Source: Spirochaetales bacterium
GTDB lineage: Bacteria > Spirochaetota > Spirochaetia > SZUA-6 > DRHE01
Length of the DNA: 6,230 bases
Direction of reading: 5' to 3'
Assembly: GCA_016935715.1 (NCBI GenBank)
Contig: JAFGQJ010000093.1
Location: 1-6,230 of the forward strand
Under the pieces are notes generated by a model, which was not told where the DNA came from, made no database searches, and was given only the letters and a program-made list of their open reading frames with translations. This document shows, piece after piece, positions 5,823 through 6,230 of the stretch. A program made the position numbers and the translations under genes. Every line of letters starts with the position of its first letter. Position 1 is the stretch's first letter.

Positions 5823-6131
5823 ATGATCGAGCAGACCTACCGCTACATCGTAGCCGTTGAAGGCATTCGGTCTGGACGACCGACCGTCGAAGGAACCCGT
5901 ATCGGTGTTCATGACGTTGTCGGCCTATACATTAACGGGGCCACAGTCGACGAAATCACAAGGGAGTTGCCGCTACTTTCCAGGGCTCAAGTATTTGAGT
6001 GCCTTGCCTATTATGAGGACCACAGGGCTGATATCGACCTCTGGGTAGCTGAACAGATGGCTGATAGTGAAAGGACCGAGCAAGGTTCCTACTCGACCAC
6101 GACGTTCCAGAGACCATCGCAGGAGTGCTAA
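5823..6131 (+). CDS. DUF433 family protein (VapB-like antitoxin) with an out-of-frame C-terminal extension
   Basis: The 102-aa product has a DUF433 domain (PF04255; about residues 5-75): GRPTVEGTRIGVHDVV (18-33), EITRELPLLSRAQVFECLAYY (44-64) and DHRADID (66-72). DUF433 proteins are small DNA-binding antitoxin-like proteins, usually followed by a PIN-like DUF5615 toxin gene, which is present here in broken form. From about residue 86 (EQGSYSTTTFQRPSQEC) the protein is translated from the DNA that encodes the toxin N-terminus in another frame, so the original antitoxin stop appears to be lost. The DUF433 domain itself looks intact. The ATG at 5823 has no Shine-Dalgarno; a near-leaderless mRNA is possible. 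It lies on the strand opposite to the methyltransferase operon. Confidence 0.8.
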   Translation: MIEQTYRYIVAVEGIRSGRPTVEGTRIGVHDVVGLYINGATVDEITRELPLLSRAQVFECLAYYEDHRADIDLWVAEQMADSERTEQGSYSTTTFQRPSQEC

Positions 6132-6230
6132 AAAGATGCTCGAGTTCTTGCCTTAGCTGCTCAACGGGATCTTGTACTGGTGACGTGTAATCGGGACGAT
6201 TTCTTGAAGTTGGCCAGCAAACAGCCGCAC
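6083..6230 (+). pseudogene. Broken PIN-like (DUF5615-type) toxin gene, continuing off the right edge
   Basis: From 6083 one frame reads RFLLDHDVPETIAGVLKR, the typical N-terminus of DUF5615 PIN-like nucleases (RFLLDENVP...). It lacks a start codon and is preceded in frame by TAG TGA at 6065-6070. After about 6134 that frame loses similarity. A second frame from 6135 reads DARVLALAAQRDLVLVTCNR then DDFLKLA, which is the later part of the same family (VLALAAREGRVLVTHDxDF). The linking segment of roughly 15-20 residues is missing, so a small deletion with frameshift at the AAAA near 6131-6134 is likely. The gene is therefore inactive unless the sequence contains an error. The C-terminus lies outside the window. 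Confidence 0.7.

Overview
The window looks bacterial: Shine-Dalgarno sequences, a sigma-70-type promoter, a receiver-domain regulator, a group II intron remnant, IS debris and a toxin-antitoxin locus. GC is high over the main operon and lower in the mobile debris on the right. The gene content (corrinoid-dependent methyltransferases with a cognate corrinoid protein) fits an anaerobe that demethylates methylamines or betaines, such as an acetogenic or sulfate-reducing clostridial or deltaproteobacterial lineage. The species cannot be named from the sequence.

Minus strand, 5347 down to 433: one apparent operon. A sigma-70-like promoter (5319-5347) with a palindrome over its -10 box leads into an MttB/COG5598-family methyltransferase (3830-5284, TTG start preferred). 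An ornithine cyclodeaminase/mu-crystallin-family protein (2807-3826) follows 3 nt later. Next comes a frame-broken remnant (2523-2809), then a corrinoid protein (1821-2507), then an MtmB-family methyltransferase (433-1824) that overlaps the corrinoid gene by GTGA. Neither methyltransferase contains an in-frame amber codon, so neither carries pyrrolysine. For the MtmB homologue this is the most striking feature of the window, because classical MtmB depends on pyrrolysine. A partial response-regulator gene (1-272) continues in the same direction off the left edge.

Likely joint role (inference): the MttB-like enzyme removes a methyl group from a quaternary amine onto the Co(I) corrinoid of the 228-aa protein. 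The MtmB-like enzyme demethylates a less methylated product using the same corrinoid protein. The OCD-family enzyme then acts on the demethylated amino acid or imine. The substrate is unknown. No RamA-type reactivase, no methylcobamide:carrier methyltransferase and no transporter lie in the window.

Right part, 5420-6230: a patchwork of decayed elements. It holds the 3' end (domains V and VI) of a class C-like group II intron on the minus strand without its reverse transcriptase. Beside it is an N-terminal fragment of an IS transposase (plus strand). A DUF433 antitoxin follows, whose C-terminus reads out of frame through a broken PIN-like (DUF5615-type) toxin gene.
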